DNA of 40,178 nt from an uncultured Flavobacteriales bacterium. Its GTDB lineage: Bacteria; Bacteroidota; Bacteroidia; Flavobacteriales; Crocinitomicaceae. This document shows positions 1-8,078 of this stretch, piece after piece (the stretch's first letter is position 1; each line of letters starts with the position of its first letter). Both the position numbers and the translations under genes were made by a program. Below the pieces are notes generated by a model, which saw only the letters and a list, made by a program, of their open reading frames with translations, was not told the DNA's origin and made no database searches. The stretch is from assembly GCA_946480815.1 (NCBI GenBank), contig CAMLLB010000035.1, positions 1 through 40,178 of the forward strand. The letters run 5' to 3'.

Positions 1-846
1 TTCCGATCTGTGAAATCCGGTTCCAAAAAGGTTTTCAAGAAGAATAAAAAAGAATACGATCGTTTGGCAGATCACATCGGGCATTTCCCTGTTGTAATGA
101 TCTCTCCCTACGATACGGACCTGATTTCGGAAGGGAGTGAAGTACGCAGGAAGTGGATGGACGGTATTATCTCTCAGTTCGATCACGAATACCTGAACGA
201 CCTGCAACGGTACAATAAAGTGCTCGATCAGCGAAATGCCTTATTGAAACTGCAATTTGAGAATGGTTTCTTTGAACGGGAATCCATCGAGATCTGGGAC
301 GAACAATTGATCCGTTACGGAACAGCGATCCACAATAAACGCGTTTCTTTCATTGAAGCATTCATTCCTTTGTTCCAGCATTATTACAAATGGATCTCAC
401 AAGAACAGGAGGCGGTTTCCCTGAACTATGAATCCAAACTTTCTACAACGGATTTCAGGATTTTATTGGAACAGGCTTATCCGAAAGATATGCGGGTCCA
501 TTATACTTCGGTTGGGATCCATAAGGATGATATTACTTTTTTGCTGGAAGGGCTGCCCATTAAACGTTTCGGTTCTCAGGGACAACAAAAAAGTTTCCTG
601 ATCGCTTTACGCCTGGCACAATTCGACTGGTTGAAAGAGCGCCTGAAACAAACTCCGATCCTGCTGTTAGACGATATTTTTGATAAACTGGACAACCTGC
701 GCGTGGCACAATTGATGGAATTGGTCTCTAAAAACACATTCGGACAGGTATTGGTGACGGATACAGACGAGAATCGCGTTACAGCTATTTTTGATACGAT
801 ACAGGTAAAACCAAATATGATCATTTTTAATTCCGAATTGGTATGA
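1..846 (+). CDS. recF: DNA replication and repair protein RecF, 5'-truncated by the window edge
   Basis: This is the C-terminal three quarters of RecF, an SMC/ABC-like ATPase that binds gapped DNA and helps load RecA with RecO and RecR. The frame is open from the first base, so the N-terminus with the Walker A loop, roughly 80 residues judged from the usual 360-residue length, lies outside the window. Visible motifs are the signature-like QGQQKSFLIALRLAQ, the Walker B strand PILLLDDIFDKLD and the terminal VTDTD segment. A GTG at base 10 is only an internal Val codon. The first nine bases may be sequencing adapter rather than gene (see findings). The stop overlaps the next start by four bases (ATGA), so the two genes are translationally coupled, a common recF neighbourhood in Bacteroidota. 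Identification is firm. Confidence 0.95.
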   Translation, partial: FRSVKSGSKKVFKKNKKEYDRLADHIGHFPVVMISPYDTDLISEGSEVRRKWMDGIISQFDHEYLNDLQRYNKVLDQRNALLKLQFENGFFERESIEIWDEQLIRYGTAIHNKRVSFIEAFIPLFQHYYKWISQEQEAVSLNYESKLSTTDFRILLEQAYPKDMRVHYTSVGIHKDDITFLLEGLPIKRFGSQGQQKSFLIALRLAQFDWLKERLKQTPILLLDDIFDKLDNLRVAQLMELVSKNTFGQVLVTDTDENRVTAIFDTIQVKPNMIIFNSELV

Positions 847-1154
847 GCGAGTGGGACGAACGTAAAAGATCGGGGAATGCACAACCTATGAAAGAATTGG
901 TGGATAAGCTGATGAACGCTTACCAATTGCAGGGGAAGCTTACCGAAATGGATGTGCTGAATAAGTGGGAGGAAATGATGGGAAAAGCGGTAGCTGTAAG
1001 GACGACCAATCTTCAAATCCGACACGGAGTTCTGATTGTTGCCCTGAATTCTTCCGTCATGCGGGATGAATTATTACACGGAAAACAGATCATTATCGAA
1101 CGTGTTAATCAAACAGCCGGAAAACAGATCATCCACGATGTATGGTTCGAGTGA
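843..1154 (+). CDS. DUF721 (DciA-like) protein
   Basis: A 103-residue protein of the DUF721 family. Members related to DciA act in loading the replicative helicase in bacteria lacking DnaC/DnaI; whether the short Bacteroidota forms do this is inferred. The sequence shows the family pattern: an amphipathic N-terminal helix (PMKELVDKLMNAYQLQGKL), a WEEMMGKAVA turn, then a beta hairpin (GVLIVALNSSVMRDELLHGK) and a final helix with a closing strand. The ATG overlaps the recF stop (ATGA), and the two are almost certainly co-transcribed, which fits a replication or repair role. Length matches the family. A short inverted repeat begins at the stop codon. Confidence 0.85.
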   Translation: MSEWDERKRSGNAQPMKELVDKLMNAYQLQGKLTEMDVLNKWEEMMGKAVAVRTTNLQIRHGVLIVALNSSVMRDELLHGKQIIIERVNQTAGKQIIHDVWFE

Positions 1155-1261
1155 CTTCGACTCCGCTGCGCCTATGCTGTAGCTCCTGCGTAAGCATTCT
1201 GTCACCCAGGTATCTATCTATAAAAATTACAAAACCAAAGGTCACTGAGCGAAGTCGAAGT
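1154..1261. repeat. Inverted-repeat pair and AT linker between the DUF721 gene and panB
   Basis: The 14-mer acttcgactccgct (1154-1167) is matched in inverse orientation by agcgaagtcgaagt (1248-1261), with one mismatch and an 80-bp spacer. Directly after it, 1270-1303 is a run of aattcgcaatt-type units. No open frame or RNA gene is evident in this 177-bp gap. Confidence 0.6.
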
Positions 1262-1304
1262 GAACTTTCAATTCGCAATTCGCAATTCATAATTCGCAAT
1301 TAAC

Positions 1305-1312
1305 TAAATTTG
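1305..1312 (+). promoter_or_regulatory. Candidate -7 box upstream of panB
   Basis: TAAATTTG fits the Bacteroidota sigma-ABfr -7 consensus TAnnTTTG and ends 19 bp before the panB ATG, giving a short leader. No convincing TTTG -33 element is present at 17-23 bp, so support is only moderate. Confidence 0.4.
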
Positions 1313-1331
1313 TTAGATAAAATTATCGCTC

Positions 1332-2147
1332 ATGTCTGTGCATAAAAATGTAAAACGCGTCACTACGAATGTTTTACAAGAAATGAAAAATTCCGGAGCA
1401 AAGATCTCCATGTTGACCGGATACGATTTTTCAATGGCAAGGATCATTGATTCTGCCGGAATTGATATCATTTTGGTCGGAGATTCCGCTTCCAATGTCA
1501 TGGCCGGACATGAAACCACGCTTCCGATTACGCTGGATCAGATGATCTATCACGCTGCTTCTGTTGTTCGTGCGGTAGAAAGAGCATTGGTTGTGGTGGA
1601 TATGCCTTTCGGTTCTTACCAGGGAAATTCCAAAGAAGCTTTATCGAATGCGATCCGTATCATGAAGGAATCCGGCGGACACGCCGTGAAACTGGAAGGT
1701 GGAATTGAGATCATCGAATCCATTCAGCGTATTTTAACCGCCGGAATTCCGGTGATGGGGCACTTGGGTTTAACACCACAGTCTATTTATAAATTCGGTA
1801 CTTATGTTGTTCGGGCCAAAGAAGAGTCTGAAGCACAACGTTTGATTGAAGATGCGAAAGCCCTGGAAGAAGCAGGATGTTTTGCCATTGTGCTGGAAAA
1901 AATTCCGGCGGCTTTAGCAGAAAAAGTGGCAAAATCTGTTTCTATTCCGATTATTGGCATCGGAGCAGGGAATGGGGTAGACGGACAAGTGTTGGTGGTG
2001 CACGATATGCTTGGGATCAATAACGAGTTTTCTCCAAGATTCCTTCGTAAATATGCAAATCTGTATGACGTGATGACCGAAGCTGTTAAGAACTACATCG
2101 AAGATGTACGCAGCGGTGATTTCCCGAATCAAAACGAACAATATTAG
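1332..2147 (+). CDS. panB: 3-methyl-2-oxobutanoate hydroxymethyltransferase
   Basis: Ketopantoate hydroxymethyltransferase transfers a hydroxymethyl group from 5,10-methylene-tetrahydrofolate to 2-oxoisovalerate, the first committed step of pantothenate and coenzyme A synthesis, in the cytosol. The 271-residue chain has the usual family length and a complete TIM barrel. Metal and substrate ligands are visible: Asp51 in VGDSASNV, Asp90 in VVDMPFGSY, Lys120/Glu122 in KLEGG, the catalytic-type Glu189 in IVLEKIP, and the closing [12 protein letters not shown] loop. It starts 177 bp after the DUF721 gene and ends four bases before the pseudouridine synthase start, so these two are probably one transcript. 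No other pantothenate gene is nearby. Identification is very secure. Confidence 0.97.
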   Translation: MSVHKNVKRVTTNVLQEMKNSGAKISMLTGYDFSMARIIDSAGIDIILVGDSASNVMAGHETTLPITLDQMIYHAASVVRAVERALVVVDMPFGSYQGNSKEALSNAIRIMKESGGHAVKLEGGIEIIESIQRILTAGIPVMGHLGLTPQSIYKFGTYVVRAKEESEAQRLIEDAKALEEAGCFAIVLEKIPAALAEKVAKSVSIPIIGIGAGNGVDGQVLVVHDMLGINNEFSPRFLRKYANLYDVMTEAVKNYIEDVRSGDFPNQNEQY

Positions 2148-2150
2148 TAC

Positions 2151-2861
2151 ATGGAGCAAATCCGCCCGGAAGATGTGCTGTATGAAGACAATCACTTGAT
2201 TGTGGTCAATAAACACGCAGGAGAAAATGTACAGGGAGATATTTCCGGAGATTTTCCCCTGGTGGAAAAGGTGCGCGAATACATTCGTCACAAGTTCGAA
2301 AAACCGGGAAATGTGTTTTGTGGTTTGATCCACCGTCTGGACAGGCCGGTTTCGGGAGGGATTGTATTTGCACGTACCAGTAAAGCGTTGACGCGGATGA
2401 ATAAGCTTTTTGCAGAAAAACATCCCCGGAAAGTTTATTGGGCGGTGGTTGAAAAAGCCCCGAAGGAAAAATCAGCTTCGCTCGTCCATCACCTGGAACG
2501 TAACGAAAAGCAAAACAAGACTTACACGTATAATGAGGCGCGTAAGAATACAAAAGAGGCTCGATTAAAATACCGGCAATTAATCAGTTCCGATAATTAC
2601 ACCTTATTGGAAGTGGAACTGGAAACGGGACGGCATCACCAGATCCGTGCGCAATTGTCTGCAATCGGCTGTATCATTAAAGGCGATCTGAAATACGGAG
2701 CGAAACGCTCAAATCCGGATGGTTCTATATATTTGCATTCCAGAGAGTTGGAATTTGAACATCCGACAACCAAAGAGATAGTAAAAATAACAGCACCGGT
2801 GCCAAAGGATAATTTATGGCAGTGGTTTCAAACCGAAATACAAAAGCATCACCGACGATAA
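2151..2861 (+). CDS. RluA-family RNA pseudouridine synthase
   Basis: A 236-residue pseudouridine synthase of the RluA/RluC/RluD family, which isomerises specific uridines in rRNA or tRNA. The diagnostic motif HRLDRPVSGG contains the catalytic Asp64. The substrate-pocket strand YEDNHLIVVNKHAGENVQ (residues 11-28) and the RHHQIRAQLS motif near the C-terminus are also present. There is no N-terminal S4 domain, so it resembles the short, single-domain members; the target uridine cannot be deduced. It follows panB by three bases and is presumably co-transcribed. A 6-bp stem (accgac 2851-2856 / gtcggt 2864-2869) straddles its stop codon and might be a weak terminator or processing site. Confidence 0.93.
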   Translation: MEQIRPEDVLYEDNHLIVVNKHAGENVQGDISGDFPLVEKVREYIRHKFEKPGNVFCGLIHRLDRPVSGGIVFARTSKALTRMNKLFAEKHPRKVYWAVVEKAPKEKSASLVHHLERNEKQNKTYTYNEARKNTKEARLKYRQLISSDNYTLLEVELETGRHHQIRAQLSAIGCIIKGDLKYGAKRSNPDGSIYLHSRELEFEHPTTKEIVKITAPVPKDNLWQWFQTEIQKHHRR

Positions 2862-2886
2862 ATGTCGGTACTTAAAAGAGAAAAAA

Positions 2887-5025
2887 ATGAAATTAGTTCC
2901 GATCTTTCTGCTCTTCACTTCACTCATTTTTGCACAAACAAAATCGTATTATTATCCGGTTGAGACTTCGCTGAAAGATCATCACATTACGGCAATTGAA
3001 CAAGACGCATTCGGTCGCTTGATTTTAGGAACGGATAAAGGTGTATTTAGTTTTAACGGTTTCCAGTCAAAACAAATCGCTTCATCCAAACTATATTCCA
3101 AAGACATTGTTCAACTGATGAGGTTGAAAGATAAATTCATCGGCTTAAACAAAACGGGACAGCTTTTCGAAATAAAAGACGATCAGGTAGTCTTGATTTC
3201 ATTACCGGAAATTAAAAATCAGATCCTGAAATTGGAAAAAACGAAAGAAGGAAAACTGAGAGTTCTTTGCCCGGATGCAGTCTATGTCTTCAAAACAAAT
3301 CCGTTTTCTTTGGTATCACGAACAGAAATTCCGTTTTATGAAAAGGGAAAATCGGAATTGATCGATTACGCAGAGACGGGAAAAGGACGTTTTGCGTTAC
3401 TTTCAGGTAATGAATTGATCGATATTGATGACCAGGTTTCCAGAACACTGCCGGGAATGAAAGGAAGATGGCTGGTAGGTGAGAAGAATGCCCTGATCAT
3501 TTTCCCTTCAAAACCGAATTCAAACATCTCACTCCAATACATAAACAAACGGTTTAAAAATCTGAATAAACTGATCGGAGCATTCAACCATTCCATTCAA
3601 AAAATAGTGCGCATTGAAGGAAAAGTATATCTGCTTTCTGAAACGGGTATGATTGTTTTGAAAGCAGGGGATATGCGCGTGAAATCCATTATTGTAGGAT
3701 TACATGTAACTGCGGTTTTCCAGGATAAGGACAAGAATATCTGGCTGGGGACCAAATCCAAAGGATTGTATTGCATACCGGCCGGTTCCTACAAATTGCT
3801 TAATTCGACCGAATTCAATTATTTGGACCTGAACCAGGGTGAGATCATTGCACGAAGCAATTCCGGGGAAATGATGGTCCTGAATAAGTTCGGGAAGAAA
3901 ATCCGCAGTACGGTTCATAAAAATGAGGTGAAAACCGATCCCAAACAAGTCAGCATTCGCATGCCGCTTATTTTGACGGATGAAGTTATAAAGGAAATTT
4001 TACCGTTGAATAATGGAAGTTTTCTCCTTGTTTCTTCCAAAGGATTATTTAGCATTGAAGCAAAATCGGCCAAAGAATTGCGTGAGAAACTGACTAAAGG
4101 AAAACCACGCAATACTGTATTGGAAAGCCCCGTGAAATTGTTTCAGCAATCCGATACGAACGAAGTTCTGTTTTCAAATCTGGAAGGGTTGTTTAGTCTT
4201 GATTTGAATACCCTGCAATACCGTTCAATCCGTTATTTTAACGAAAACATTGATCCTTCTGAAATACTCTTTCACAAACATGTATGGTATGTGCTGAGTT
4301 CGGCCAATAAGATTTTTACCATTAAAAAAGGAAGAGTAACACAAGAACTGAATTTCCGGGAAAACGGAAGTAACCTGTTGGTTTCCAAATTGAAAATTTA
4401 TAACGATCAGTTTTACATCCTTTCGGATAAAACACTTTACAGAACAAAAGTATTGAACGGGAACCTGGAACGTTTGGAAGCACTTTCAGGCATGAACGAT
4501 TTATTCCTGAGGGATTTTGTGGTCCTGGATGACAAAGTGTTTGTAGCCACCCAATTCGGTTTGTTTGAGTTTAAATGGGAGAAAGTAAAAACCGACTTCC
4601 CGGCATTCATTTTGGGAAAACCGGAAGGGAATCACTCACCGAAGAACACAACTGAATTCGGGCCGGGAAACACCGAAATAACGATTCCTTATGAGTTGGT
4701 TGAATTAATGGGGAATCATCCCTATCAGTTACAATACCGCCTGGTAAGGAATAATGAATCGGATCAGACAAGCTGGACAAATTGTCCATTGGGATCAACA
4801 AAATTGAATTTTGTGCATTTAAGTTCCGGGCATTATACGCTGGAATTAAGAGTTTTTGATGATGGGACAGGACGCTATTCAAATCCTCAGCATACCATGT
4901 TTACAATAGGAGCTCCCTGGTACCAGGATATCCTGATTTGGTTCATTGCAGGGATTCTGATCGGGTTCTTCGGTCTGCTTTATTTGAAACGAAGAAAACA
5001 CCTGAAAAAACAGGAACTGAAGTAA
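2887..5025 (+). CDS. Propeller-type sensor with Y_Y_Y domain and one membrane helix, no kinase domain
   Basis: A 712-residue exported protein. Residues 1-17 form a signal peptide ending IFAQ. The next ~580 residues carry degenerate two-component regulator propeller repeats, for example ITAIEQDAFGRLILGTDKGV and DKNIWLGTKSKGLYCI. A Y_Y_Y-like beta sandwich follows (about 600-672: YQLQYRLVRNN, HYTLELRVFDD), then a transmembrane helix at about 681-700 and a short basic tail (LKRRKHLKKQ). In many Bacteroidota this ectodomain is fused to a histidine kinase or LuxR domain; here the chain stops just inside the membrane. The kinase gene begins 17 bp downstream, so the protein probably serves as the periplasmic sensing half of a split receptor. 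The ligand is unknown. Confidence 0.82.
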   Translation: MKLVPIFLLFTSLIFAQTKSYYYPVETSLKDHHITAIEQDAFGRLILGTDKGVFSFNGFQSKQIASSKLYSKDIVQLMRLKDKFIGLNKTGQLFEIKDDQVVLISLPEIKNQILKLEKTKEGKLRVLCPDAVYVFKTNPFSLVSRTEIPFYEKGKSELIDYAETGKGRFALLSGNELIDIDDQVSRTLPGMKGRWLVGEKNALIIFPSKPNSNISLQYINKRFKNLNKLIGAFNHSIQKIVRIEGKVYLLSETGMIVLKAGDMRVKSIIVGLHVTAVFQDKDKNIWLGTKSKGLYCIPAGSYKLLNSTEFNYLDLNQGEIIARSNSGEMMVLNKFGKKIRSTVHKNEVKTDPKQVSIRMPLILTDEVIKEILPLNNGSFLLVSSKGLFSIEAKSAKELREKLTKGKPRNTVLESPVKLFQQSDTNEVLFSNLEGLFSLDLNTLQYRSIRYFNENIDPSEILFHKHVWYVLSSANKIFTIKKGRVTQELNFRENGSNLLVSKLKIYNDQFYILSDKTLYRTKVLNGNLERLEALSGMNDLFLRDFVVLDDKVFVATQFGLFEFKWEKVKTDFPAFILGKPEGNHSPKNTTEFGPGNTEITIPYELVELMGNHPYQLQYRLVRNNESDQTSWTNCPLGSTKLNFVHLSSGHYTLELRVFDDGTGRYSNPQHTMFTIGAPWYQDILIWFIAGILIGFFGLLYLKRRKHLKKQELK

Positions 5026-5042
5026 GTTCCCAAAACCGGATT

Positions 5043-6938
5043 ATGAAAAAATTACTACTGCTTGGCTTACTGCTGAATTTTTTTTCTTTAGGAACTTACG
5101 CGCAATGTGATACCAATAAGATCAACCAACGGAATGACAAGGTATTGGATTTGTGTTACGAAAACCCGAAAGCGGCCATAAAAGAATGCCTGGAAATCGC
5201 CGAAAAGTCCAATAAATGTGCATTTTTTCCGGGAGAGATCCGGGCTTATATCCGAATCGGAATTGCATATGATGTGCTTTCTCAAATCGATTTGTCAATT
5301 GCCAATTATAAAAAAGCACTGGCAATAGCTAAAAAGCACGGGTATTCAAAAGGAATTGCTTCCTGTGAAAATAATCTCGGTTTAATTTACTGGCGGACAA
5401 ATGACCTCAAACGTGCCATTCAATCCTTTCATAAAGCGAAACTGTATTTTGAGAAAATGAACGATTATCTCAATGTCGGGGCCACGCAAAATAACCTGGG
5501 CTTGATCTATGAGGAATTGGACCTTGGAAAAACTGCTTTGTTTTGGTACCGGAAAAGTGTTTCGTCATACAAACGCGCAAACGATAAGGACCAGATCCTG
5601 GATACGTATTCCAATATGGGAACTAACTTTAATACCATCGGATTAAAAGATTCAAGCCTTTATTATTCGGAACTGGCAATCGAGGGGTACAGAAGGACAT
5701 CCAACAAATACGGACTAGCTATTGTTTTGTGCAATAAAGCGATGATTTTGGAGGATTATAAGCGCTTTTCGGAATCAGAGAAAATATACCGGGAAAGTGC
5801 CGGTCTTTCCAAAGAGATTGAAAATGAATATTTGTATCTCAGTACGCTGATCAATTGGGCTCAGGTTTACAAAGACCAAAAGGATCAGAAGAAAGAGGAG
5901 AAACTGTTATCGGAAGCTTTGCCCATCGCTGAAAAACTTCAGGCGAATGAACAGTTATATAAAATTTATAAAGCGCTGGGTTTGATTTACCTGGATCAAA
6001 ATCAGAACCGAAAAGCAAAGGACTTCTGGAGTAAGTATGAATTACACCATTTGCGCTATTACAAAGAACTTCGCGATCGTACGATTTCCAGGACAAACGC
6101 TATCTACGACATCAAATCGGAAAAACAGCGTTCGGAACTTTACAGAAAAAAGAAAGATGCAGAATTGTTGCAGCAACAGCTGAATCGGAAGTTGGAAAAT
6201 ACCTACTGGATCGTGTTGGTCGCGATTTTGTTGTTAACCGTAATTACCTTGATATTCTATTTTATCAGGCGTTCCCTGAAGAAAGAATTGATTGTGCAAC
6301 AGCAGGTATTTCAAGCTACAAACGAAGAGCGAAAACGAATTTCTTATGATTTACATGACTTGGTAGGCTCACAGTTGAGCTTCGTGGTCAATAACCTGGA
6401 ATTGCTTTCTTTCAGTGATCAGGGAAATGAACGGATCAACAGGACTTTTCTGATGAGCCAGGAAGCAATGAGCTCTTTGCGGGATACAGTGTGGGCCCTG
6501 CATTCCGAAAGTATGTCATCAAAAGTCTTGTTGGATCGAATGAAGAATGTTGCCAAAAAATGGCTGGAAGACAATTCAATTAAGGTGAAATTCAACATTC
6601 AGATAGAAGATTCTGATCCCATGGTTGTCGGATTGGATCCGGGAGTTTCTTTACATGTGATGCGTATTTTCCAGGAAGGGATCAGTAATATTTACAAACA
6701 TTCCCGGGCCCAAAAAGTAGAGATCGGTCTGAAAGAAGACGGAGAGTACCTGGTACTTTCAATTGAGGATTACGGTATCGGTTTTGATCCTGCCGTAAAA
6801 CCCGAATTTCATTATGGTTTGAAAAGTATTGAGCAACGTGCAGAGAAGATCGGAGCGATCTATTCAATGGAAAAAAGTTCTGTTCACAGCGGAATGATCC
6901 TAACACTTCGCTGGAAGAAAAATAGCACAATTGCGTAA
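5043..6938 (+). CDS. TPR-containing sensor histidine kinase (HisKA_3/HATPase_c)
   Basis: A 631-residue membrane kinase. An upstream in-frame start at 4938 exists, but the ATG at 5043 opens directly on a signal sequence (MKKLLLLGLLLNFFSLGTYAQ), so it is chosen. Periplasmic residues ~45-365 are tandem TPR repeats (ASCENNLGLIYWRTNDLKRA and successors). A helix at about 388-409 crosses the membrane. The cytosolic part has a NarX/DesK-type dimerisation box (ERKRISYDLHDLVGSQLS) with phospho-acceptor His438, the N box with Asn549 in EGISNIYKHS, and the G box DYGIGFD. It lies between the propeller sensor and a NarL-type regulator, its likely partners. The TPR region may relay contact with the propeller protein, but that is inference. 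Confidence 0.93.
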   Translation: MKKLLLLGLLLNFFSLGTYAQCDTNKINQRNDKVLDLCYENPKAAIKECLEIAEKSNKCAFFPGEIRAYIRIGIAYDVLSQIDLSIANYKKALAIAKKHGYSKGIASCENNLGLIYWRTNDLKRAIQSFHKAKLYFEKMNDYLNVGATQNNLGLIYEELDLGKTALFWYRKSVSSYKRANDKDQILDTYSNMGTNFNTIGLKDSSLYYSELAIEGYRRTSNKYGLAIVLCNKAMILEDYKRFSESEKIYRESAGLSKEIENEYLYLSTLINWAQVYKDQKDQKKEEKLLSEALPIAEKLQANEQLYKIYKALGLIYLDQNQNRKAKDFWSKYELHHLRYYKELRDRTISRTNAIYDIKSEKQRSELYRKKKDAELLQQQLNRKLENTYWIVLVAILLLTVITLIFYFIRRSLKKELIVQQQVFQATNEERKRISYDLHDLVGSQLSFVVNNLELLSFSDQGNERINRTFLMSQEAMSSLRDTVWALHSESMSSKVLLDRMKNVAKKWLEDNSIKVKFNIQIEDSDPMVVGLDPGVSLHVMRIFQEGISNIYKHSRAQKVEIGLKEDGEYLVLSIEDYGIGFDPAVKPEFHYGLKSIEQRAEKIGAIYSMEKSSVHSGMILTLRWKKNSTIA

Positions 6939-6974
6939 TTGGAAATTCCTGAATAAATCCCCACATTTGCTTCT

Positions 6975-7628
6975 ATGGGAATTTGTCCAATTGGAATTGT
7001 CGACGACAAGGTGTACAACGTGCAGATCCTGACTGAGAAACTGGAAGCGAAGTCGGGAGTGAAAATTACTATGACAGCTTTTAACGGTCAGGCCTTCCTT
7101 CATGTACTCCCAACCCTTCAACCGCTTCCGGAGATCATTTTCATGGATATTGATATGCCCTTAATGGATGGGATTGAAGCTGTGAAACAAGCCAAAGCAC
7201 TTTTTCCGCAGATCCATTTTATCATGATTACCGTTTTTGATGATGAAGAGCGCATTTTTGCTGCTATCCAGGCGGGAGCGAGCGGTTACCTGCTGAAAGA
7301 TGAATCCATTGCAAACCTGCATTCGGCTATCGATAATGTATTGGAATTCGGAGCAGCACCCTTGGCCCCGGCAATTGCAAAAAAGGCTTACAACTTCATT
7401 CAAAATCAACCCGGGGAAGTTTCAACGCAGGAAACAACGCCTCTGAGTTCCCGCGAAATGGATATCCTGAATTGCCTGGCACAAGGAAAAAGTTATACCA
7501 CGATCGCGGATGAATTATTTATCAGTCCCCATACTGTGCGTAAGCATATGACTAACATCTATGAAAAACTGCATGTTAATTCCAAAGTGGAAGCTGTTCG
7601 TTTGGCAATGCAGAAGAAGTGGGTCTAG
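6975..7628 (+). CDS. NarL/LuxR-family response regulator
   Basis: A 217-residue two-domain regulator. The receiver domain (about 5-125) has the acidic pair Asp10-Asp11 in GIVDDK, phospho-acceptor Asp58 in FMDIDMPLMDG, and the conserved Lys of YLLKDES. A Gln/Glu-rich linker leads to a LuxR-type helix-turn-helix at 155-217 (LSSREMDILNCLAQGKSYTT, SPHTVRKHMTNIYEKL). It follows the kinase gene by 36 bp on the same strand, so the pair form a classical NarX/NarL-like two-component system. Target genes cannot be read from the window. An AT-rich 10-bp hairpin follows the gene. Confidence 0.95.
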   Translation: MGICPIGIVDDKVYNVQILTEKLEAKSGVKITMTAFNGQAFLHVLPTLQPLPEIIFMDIDMPLMDGIEAVKQAKALFPQIHFIMITVFDDEERIFAAIQAGASGYLLKDESIANLHSAIDNVLEFGAAPLAPAIAKKAYNFIQNQPGEVSTQETTPLSSREMDILNCLAQGKSYTTIADELFISPHTVRKHMTNIYEKLHVNSKVEAVRLAMQKKWV

Positions 7629-8078
7629 GGGAATTATCGATTATGAATGAAGAAAAATTATCAAGAGTTCTAAATCTTGATAATTGATAATTAAATTAAA
7701 ATCCACTGAACTCCTTGGGCACTGATTTCATTATACATATACTCTTGCCATCTCCTTTTATGGTCGAAATAATCCGGTCTAATTCAGAAGCCAGTATTAA
7801 ATCAGTGTAGTGAATTTTTTATTTGGCCCTTATGCTGAAAATTATAGTAATCAAATAAATGGAGCGAAAAAAAGCATTCCTTGTTTGAGTTCGATTCAGC
7901 CTTAGCTGATCGGACGAGTTTTGAATGCTTTCGCGCAATGCCATGTAGATTACAGATTTTCGAATACAGGCCTAGACTTTTGGCTCCACCTTTTTGGCAA
8001 TGAAGAGCCAGCAGTGACTGGTGAAGACGAGGACTTTGCCTGATAAAGGCAAATAAGTCTGAGGTAAGGTGGAATTCG
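7629..8078. other. 450-bp gene-poor stretch with repeat-like content
   Basis: No convincing gene lies here. After the hairpin, 7696-7820 on the minus strand reads as a frame without a start codon that ends in PKEFSGF, the same last seven residues as the neighbouring PorP/SprF protein. A 95-codon minus frame (7802-8089) begins with a GTG inside the porP tail and reads KHSKLVRSAKAESNSNK and similar. Its low-complexity look and overlapping start suggest translated repeat DNA rather than a real protein. The stretch is best viewed as a ~383-bp non-coding element bounded by two ~30-bp direct repeats (7700 and 8083). Confidence 0.5.
7656..7685. repeat. AT-rich hairpin after the response regulator, shared with the ffh 3' side
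   Basis: aattatcaag (7656-7665) pairs perfectly with cttgataatt (7676-7685) across a 10-nt loop. The same 10-bp stem, followed by the same gataattaa, recurs at 28544-28579 after ffh. It has no T-run, so it is a dispersed hairpin that may act as a transcript end stabiliser rather than a proven terminator. Confidence 0.55.

Noticed and set aside
1270..1303. aattcgcaatt repeats as an operator
   Set aside because: Similar low-complexity linkers occur at 23002 and 23648, so they are more likely simple repeats than specific binding sites.
4938..5042. Upstream start for the histidine kinase
   Set aside because: It overlaps the sensor gene, and the ATG at 5043 opens a signal peptide.
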